From the NCBI GenBank assembly GCA_964526785.1, contig CAZGMJ010000112.1:1-9898 (forward strand): a stretch of DNA of 9,898 nt, given 5' to 3'. This stretch comes from CAZGMJ01 sp964526785 (GTDB taxonomy: Bacteria; Planctomycetota; Phycisphaerae; Sedimentisphaerales; Anaerobacaceae). Positions 6,757 through 9,898 of the stretch are shown one piece after another; the stretch's first letter is position 1; the number at the start of each line of letters is the position of its first letter. The notes under the pieces were generated by a model that made no database searches, had not been told where the DNA came from, and was given only the letters and a program-made list of their open reading frames with translations. A program made the position numbers and the translations under genes.

Positions 6757-6809
6757 GCAGCTATCGAGCAGCGCACAAGAAAGATGGAAGATGCGACAGA
6801 CAGGACTAA
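6753..6809 (+). CDS. Possible 18-residue coupled leader peptide
   Basis: An ATG overlapping the TGA of the HTH gene (ATGA) has GGAG ending 8 nt upstream and opens an 18-codon frame, MSSYRAAHKKDGRCDRQD. It overlaps the start of the Cys-rich gene in another frame. It may be a coupling peptide, or the beginning of the next protein separated from it by an indel. Its position and ribosome site are the only support. Confidence 0.3.
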   Translation: MSSYRAAHKKDGRCDRQD

Positions 6810-7186
6810 TCACATTTCTCAAAGGTAGCTCGAATCCGAAAGTCGGCATGCCCGGCTGCTGCAACTATGATCCGGCGCACGGCGGCTGCCTGTTCGATGA
6901 ATTCTGCCGAGTAGAGCGGGGCCAGCGGTGCCCGTGGTTCGAGCGGGCCGTATTGCCGACGGCAGCGGACACAAGCCAGAAGGAGCATATTTACAGCCTG
7001 TACGAAGCCCATGTTGGCTTGGATGCGCCTTTGGTCCGGGAGGACTTTCGGTTGTGTCCGGATTGCGGGCAGGTTGAGCTAAAGCCCCGGCAGCGGTATT
7101 GCGACGATTGCGGCCAAAAGAGGCGGCAAAAGACCCGCCGGGAGAACCAACGGAGGTTCAGGGCGAAACAACGGGGTCGCACGTAG
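6791..7186 (+). CDS. Cys-rich VLP-type zinc-ribbon-like element protein
   Basis: A 131-residue protein with two cysteine clusters. The first (C23-C24, C33, C39, C47) is followed by A-V-L-P at 53-56, matching the layout I recall for the Cys_rich_VLP family of phage and mobile-element proteins. The second is a C-P-D-C (89-92) / C-D-D-C (104-107) pair that should bind zinc, followed by a strongly basic tail ending at residue 131. A nucleic-acid-binding role is plausible but unproven. The start is uncertain: the ATG at 6791 has no well-spaced ribosome site, and an internal ATG at 6848 (M-P-G-C-C-N-Y) matches where I recall relatives beginning. It is the last gene of the cassette. Confidence 0.6.
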   Translation: MRQTGLITFLKGSSNPKVGMPGCCNYDPAHGGCLFDEFCRVERGQRCPWFERAVLPTAADTSQKEHIYSLYEAHVGLDAPLVREDFRLCPDCGQVELKPRQRYCDDCGQKRRQKTRRENQRRFRAKQRGRT

Positions 7187-7389
7187 TACAGTTAAGTTTC
7201 ACAGGTGCCAGAATTCTGCACTCTAAGGGGTGTTTCGCGCGGGTGTCAAAACGAATGGGTATAAATGTACCAATCCGGGCATTTCCGGCGGTTAACTGTC
7301 GCACAGGGGGCTTCAGGATGCGCAAAGAAACAGAGCCGCAAGCGTGATGCTCACGGCCCCGGAGAATTCTCAGTTGTAGTGATTGTCCG

Positions 7390-8628
7390 TCAAAGCGCTC
7401 TGCGCCTGCGAAGCCAGCCGACAAGGCTGACGCCGATACCGCCGAGCAGGATGGCGCCCGGGGCGGGGATCGTTACATTGCGGAGGCAGATATCATCAAA
7501 ATACACATCCCCGGCAACGCCGCCAGAATAGCGGAAGTCTTCAAACATGAGATGCAAATCACTACCAACGCCAGATAGTGGAACAGAGAACTCGTAGCTG
7601 TATTCCTGCCAGAAGCCGTTATCTTCCAGAATGTCCAAAGCACCGCTTGCAGAACCGCTGCCATAGTACCACATATGCGAATCCGGAAAGCCTGAAGATA
7701 GTCCGGCATAGCCGCCCAAATCGCCGGGCGTACCCTGCCCGGGCATACCCAGATATTTGAACGATACCTCATAGAGTTGGCTGGGATCGAGAGCGAATGC
7801 CGCTCCCGTTGTGAATATGTCTCCAGAAGAATTCAACTCTGTGAACGTGAGGACGTTGTTGCGACTGTTTAAAGGGTCCTCGACGATAGCGCCGTGGTGG
7901 TCTTCTCCCGCTTTGCCCTGCCATGCTGACAGATCGTCTTCGAAATCTTCGCAGAAGATAGCATCCGGATCGGAGGGACTATCTCCTTCGCCGGGATAAG
8001 GCGGTGGGGTTATAGGGTCCGTCCATCCCTCCGGAGCGTATTGTGGGCCATATTGCTCGTACGGCAGACCGGGTTCATAAGGGTGTTTGGGGTCCGCAAT
8101 GGCGGGCTCGTCGCCAAAAGACAGCACAGCATAATCTACAATAAGGTCATCGGCTAAGCGCACATTGAGTTGGCCGTCTGCGAGTACAGGCCTGTAGTCA
8201 ATGCCGAGCACATTTGTCAGATCAATGGTCCGCACTTCGAAGCTATCTGTCGATAAAGGCAGCCAACCCACGTCTTGCAATCTTATCCACGAAGGGTCTT
8301 CCATTGCGAGAATGTCGCTCCACCATCCCGTCTCCGCGCGCAAGCCCACTTGCAGCCACGCGTGCTCGATTACGGGGGGAGGTGTAAACTCATGAGTGAA
8401 GAAGATGTCGTAATTGTCGCCTGCTTGGTCGAACGCCTTTGCTCCTCCAGATGCCGGGTATATGGCTGAAGCTATCCAGTCCGGATCGGCCCACACGTCG
8501 TCAACACTTCCAACACCGTCATAAACTCCTCCATCTATATCTCCCAATGTGTATACAAAATCCGCTCGCAGACTTCCGGACAGACAGAATAATACCACGA
8601 ATGCCCCACAAGCAATTGCTCGCCACAT
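7390..8628 (-). CDS. Exported PEP-CTERM-like (PAP variant) protein
   Basis: A 412-residue secreted protein. The start is the ATG at 8628, with AGGAGG seven bases upstream; an in-frame start 30 nt further upstream lacks such a site. Residues 1-22 are a signal peptide. Residues ~23-185 look like a beta-sandwich with many Asp and aromatic residues. A Pro-rich linker (~200-235) leads to a second all-beta domain (~240-385) beginning C-E-D-F-E-D-D-L and resembling a lectin/LamG-like jelly roll; its ligand is unknown. The last 26 residues are a sorting signal: I-P-A-P-G, a hydrophobic helix, then W-L-R-R-R-R-A-L. The usual V-P-E-P is replaced by I-P-A-P, a form I recall as common in Phycisphaerae. 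An exosortase encoded elsewhere should cleave and anchor it. It lies opposite to the element genes and appears monocistronic. Confidence 0.85.
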   Translation of the reverse strand: MWRAIACGAFVVLFCLSGSLRADFVYTLGDIDGGVYDGVGSVDDVWADPDWIASAIYPASGGAKAFDQAGDNYDIFFTHEFTPPPVIEHAWLQVGLRAETGWWSDILAMEDPSWIRLQDVGWLPLSTDSFEVRTIDLTNVLGIDYRPVLADGQLNVRLADDLIVDYAVLSFGDEPAIADPKHPYEPGLPYEQYGPQYAPEGWTDPITPPPYPGEGDSPSDPDAIFCEDFEDDLSAWQGKAGEDHHGAIVEDPLNSRNNVLTFTELNSSGDIFTTGAAFALDPSQLYEVSFKYLGMPGQGTPGDLGGYAGLSSGFPDSHMWYYGSGSASGALDILEDNGFWQEYSYEFSVPLSGVGSDLHLMFEDFRYSGGVAGDVYFDDICLRNVTIPAPGAILLGGIGVSLVGWLRRRRAL

Positions 8629-8761
8629 CACCAATCCTCCTTCAAGTTCCGTGAGCACTTGTCCTATCCGTAAGCAAGCACTCTGTTCGCATACCTATAC
8701 CAACAACAGAACTCGGATCGCCTCCTCCTTCTTGGCGGGTCCAATTTCCTCGACTGTCTTG

Positions 8762-8791
8762 ATTCTACACCTACCGGGGTCCAATAATCAA
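8762..8791 (-). promoter_or_regulatory. Promoter of the PEP-CTERM-like gene
   Basis: On the minus strand TTGATT (8791-8786) is followed after 18 bp by TAGAAT (8767-8762), a sigma-70-like pair that places the transcript start near 8755 and gives a leader of about 130 nt. A perfect palindrome lies just upstream, which strengthens the call. Confidence 0.5.
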
Positions 8792-8806
8792 GGCAAAAGG
8801 CCGCAA

Positions 8807-8824
8807 TCCCGTAGAACTACGGGA
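8807..8824 (-). promoter_or_regulatory. Palindromic operator upstream of the PEP-CTERM-like gene
   Basis: TCCCGTAG and CTACGGGA form perfect 8-bp arms around AA (8807-8814, 8817-8824). Its centre is about 24 bp upstream of the -35 box, near -60 relative to the predicted start, the usual place for a class I activator. The form fits a LuxR/NarL-type dimer site, but the regulator is unknown. A run of six T precedes it on the minus strand, so it is not an intrinsic terminator in either direction. Confidence 0.5.
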
Positions 8825-8887
8825 AAAAAGTCCGCTGAGGGTCAGAAAGAGCCTGAAATCACGGGGTTTCCACGTATGCCATGAAGC

Positions 8888-8936
8888 AAAAAAAAAGCCC
8901 CGGCTGCGCGCGGTGGGGTGCGACTAATGCCGGGGC
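8888..8936 (-). terminator. Intrinsic terminator of the small-gene cluster
   Basis: On the minus strand GCCCCGGC (8936-8929) pairs perfectly with GCCGGGGC (8904-8897) across a 24-nt loop and is followed at once by nine T (8896-8888). It ends the leftward transcript of the small genes. The stop codon of the 59-residue gene (8926-8924) lies in the loop. Confidence 0.88.
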
Positions 8937-9103
8937 GCGACCGACCCAGTCCGTGTATCGATCCGATACACGGAATTACCGTCTGTTACTGCAATAGCGT
9001 AGCTGGGTTGCCACAGGCCATGGAGCACCATGATTGTCAAAGCGGCAATGGCCGCGCCTGATATCATCCAGGCTATTTGCTCTCGCCTTTTGTGTCTCCT
9101 CAA
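8924..9103 (-). CDS. Small membrane protein (59 aa) with TTG start
   Basis: The frame runs from a TTG at 9103, which overlaps the preceding gene's TGA as TTGA, to TAG at 8926-8924. The product starts with a very basic stretch (R-R-H-K-R-R), then one hydrophobic segment at ~11-30, then a short outside part (Y-A-I-A-V-T-D-G-N-S-V-Y-R-I-D-T-R-T-G). It looks like a single-pass membrane protein or an uncleaved signal anchor, with the tail outside the cytoplasm. The tail resembles a beta-hairpin seen in propeller-like or secreted proteins, but no family can be named. The positive N-terminus fits the inside-positive rule. An ATG at codon 13 would remove the basic stretch, so the coupled TTG is preferred. 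The last codons form one arm of the terminator. Confidence 0.55.
   Translation of the reverse strand: MRRHKRREQIAWMISGAAIAALTIMVLHGLWQPSYAIAVTDGNSVYRIDTRTGSVAPRH
8951..8973. repeat. Perfect 10-bp inverted repeat inside the 59-aa gene
   Basis: CCGTGTATCG (8951-8960) and CGATACACGG (8964-8973) are perfect complements around a 3-nt loop. The repeat codes for S-V-Y-R-I-D-T-R and sits only 14 bp from the terminator stem, so the end of this transcript would carry two strong hairpins in tandem. Confidence 0.75.
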
Positions 9104-9419
9104 TCGTATGAGAATCCATTAAGCTGCACCACCTTCCAGCGATCATTCCCGGACCGCTCCAAGAGGTCCACAATCTGCCGACTGACTTTTTCATCGTCAG
9201 TGAAGCCGTGTACGGTGATTACATGATCCCAACTGGCAGGGGCAAGAGCACTGTACAGGAAGATTCCGTAATCAGGTGAACTGCCACATTGAGGCCCTTT
9301 TGGAAGAAGTGCGTTATATCTTCAGCTTGTCGCTTCTTGTTTGGTGCTTCATTGCATGATGTGAGGGTTGTAGCCAAAATCAGAAGCAGACATACGATTA
9401 GTGAATCCGTCGGTCTCAT
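9100..9419 (-). CDS. Small lipoprotein with a -1 frame disruption (106 aa if joined)
   Basis: The ATG at 9419 has GGAGG seven bases upstream and begins a lipoprotein signal ending L-T-S-C (C22). In the starting frame it ends after 66 residues at 9221-9219 with an unremarkable tail. In the -1 frame, however, the coding sequence continues smoothly (P-D-Y-G-I-F-L-Y-S-A-L-A-P-A-S-W-D-H-V-I-T-V-H-G-F-T-D-D-E-K ...) to TGA at 9102-9100, whose end overlaps the next gene. The frames can be joined after codon 42, where the gene reads A AAG GGC, a legal X-XXY-YYZ slip site inside the run CCAAAAGGGCC. The joined product has 106 residues. Alternatives are a real one-base deletion in the A run (a pseudogene) or a sequencing/assembly error. 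It is probably an anchored periplasmic or surface protein; no family is recognised. Confidence 0.55.
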
Positions 9420-9546
9420 GTTATATCCTCCAGACGCTACACACGCTTCTGGCAAGACTGCGTTCGGTGCCGATGGGAATCGGACAGGCCAGCGTGTCAA
9501 TTGCGGTCAATACTTATTCGATCGCTCAGAACCAGCATTTCCTCAA

Positions 9547-9831
9547 TCAAGGAATCTTCTGCTCCCCGGAATGTACTTGGGAGTGCAATTCGGCCGCCCA
9601 TCTGGCATTAGACTTGTGCAGAAGCTCACATTCGCTTAATGCGCTTTCAAAGTCGCCTTTCATTGCATAAGTCATGCCGAGATTCATTCGCGCTCTATCA
9701 TAGTCAGGCTTGATGCGCAGAGCTTCCTTGAAATACTCTATTGCCTTTTCGGTATCGCCCAAATCTTTATAGATAGAGCCAAGGTTGTTACACGCCCCCG
9801 GTGCGTTAGGATTAGGCTTCATTCGAACCAC
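9547..9831 (-). CDS. TPR-repeat protein, 5' end broken or cut
   Basis: At least two tetratricopeptide repeats are visible: one around A-C-N-N-L-G-S-I-Y-K-D-L-G-D-T-E-K-A-I-E-Y-F-K-E-A-L and a second, diverged one (A-R-M-N-L-G-M-T-Y-A-M-K-G-D-F-E-S-A-L). The residues before the GTG at 9831 (S-L-E-A-Y-E-E-V) are clearly the last helix of an earlier repeat, so this is not the true start. That frame is blocked by TGA at 9891-9889. In another frame, 9898 leftward reads D-Y-L-S-Q-A-A, a TAA, then L-F-Q-K-A-K-V-E, also TPR-like. The gene therefore appears frameshifted near 9850, with its front part beyond the window edge. TPRs are protein-interaction scaffolds; partners are unknown, though it is cotranscribed-looking with the small lipoprotein 127 nt downstream. 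Confidence 0.65.
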   Translation of the reverse strand: MVRMKPNPNAPGACNNLGSIYKDLGDTEKAIEYFKEALRIKPDYDRARMNLGMTYAMKGDFESALSECELLHKSNARWAAELHSQVHSGEQKIP

Positions 9832-9898
9832 TTCTTCGTATGCCTCTAAGCTCGACTTTTGCCTTTTGGAATAGTTATGCTGCCTGACTCAGGTAGTC

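Larger units (their letters stand above)
5640..7190. mobile_element. Left part of an integrated element (remnant or cut by window)
   Basis: The segment begins at the tRNA-Arg scar and carries a same-strand run of small genes with ATGA or TAATG junctions, including a terminase-small-subunit-like HTH protein and a Cys-rich VLP-type protein. This is typical of phage or phage-like integrative elements. No integrase body, portal, capsid or large terminase is visible. After about 7190 the element character stops and a minus-strand exported-protein gene follows. No intact tRNA-Arg or second copy of the tRNA segment occurs further right in the window, so the element is either truncated or its right end is outside. 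Confidence 0.6.

Noticed and set aside
7335..7357. Possible terminator after the PEP-CTERM-like gene (CGTGA/TCACG with outer GCCG/CGGC)
   Set aside because: The stem is short and interrupted, and the following minus-strand sequence is only partly T-rich.
8807..8830. Hairpin CCCGTAG-AA-CTACGGG followed by A6 as a terminator
   Set aside because: On the plus strand it is followed by A, and on the minus strand the T run comes before the hairpin, so neither direction gives an intrinsic terminator.
8976..9194. 72-codon minus-strand frame with an ATG at 9194
   Set aside because: It overlaps both the lipoprotein's -1 frame and the 59-residue gene, has a Trp/Cys/Arg-rich unnatural product, and lacks their stop/start overlaps and terminator fit.
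1..9898. CRISPR array, rRNA, or complete insertion sequence
   Set aside because: No regularly spaced repeat-spacer pattern, no rRNA segments and no full transposase with terminal inverted repeats were seen.

Overview
The window looks like a stretch of chromosome from a planctomycete, most likely of the Phycisphaerae type. That is an inference from gene style: a secreted protein ending in a PEP-CTERM-like anchor of the PAP variant, a lipoprotein with DUF5060 and glycoside-hydrolase features, gene-poor DNA carrying short dispersed repeats, and Shine-Dalgarno sites of the GGAGG type. No rRNA or other taxonomic marker is present.

Layout. 117-1922 (minus) encodes a secreted lipoprotein resembling DUF5060-containing glycoside hydrolases. 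1941-3512 is about 1.5 kb with no convincing gene but with direct repeats near its left end. 3513-5275 (plus) is a two-gene operon: a stand-alone cobalamin-binding protein with the W-x9-EH signature of CarH-type B12 photoreceptors, overlapping by 16 nt a soluble PAS-like histidine kinase. This is the most interesting system here: a candidate light- or B12-responsive two-component pathway in which the CarH-type sensor module has no DNA-binding domain. 5640-5686 is the 3' part of a tRNA-Arg(UCG) gene with no 5' half, a typical integration scar. To its right, 5688-7186 (plus) carries a tightly overlapping cassette of small mobile-element genes: an orphan C-terminal tail, two small unknown proteins, a terminase-small-subunit-like HTH protein and a Cys-rich VLP-type protein. 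No complete integrase and no second attachment site lie in the window.

7390-8628 (minus) is a PEP-CTERM-like exported protein with a recognisable promoter and a perfect palindrome near -60. 8888-9888 (minus) holds a row of three small genes: a TPR protein cut at its 5' end, a small lipoprotein whose reading frame continues only after a -1 shift, and a 59-residue membrane protein starting with TTG whose stop codon lies inside a strong terminator hairpin.

Several real genes are not plain ATG-to-stop frames: 6121-6385, 8924-9103 and 9100-9419. They were recognised from frame continuity, stop/start overlaps and protein character. The number of small frame disruptions means either local gene decay or base-level errors in the assembly.
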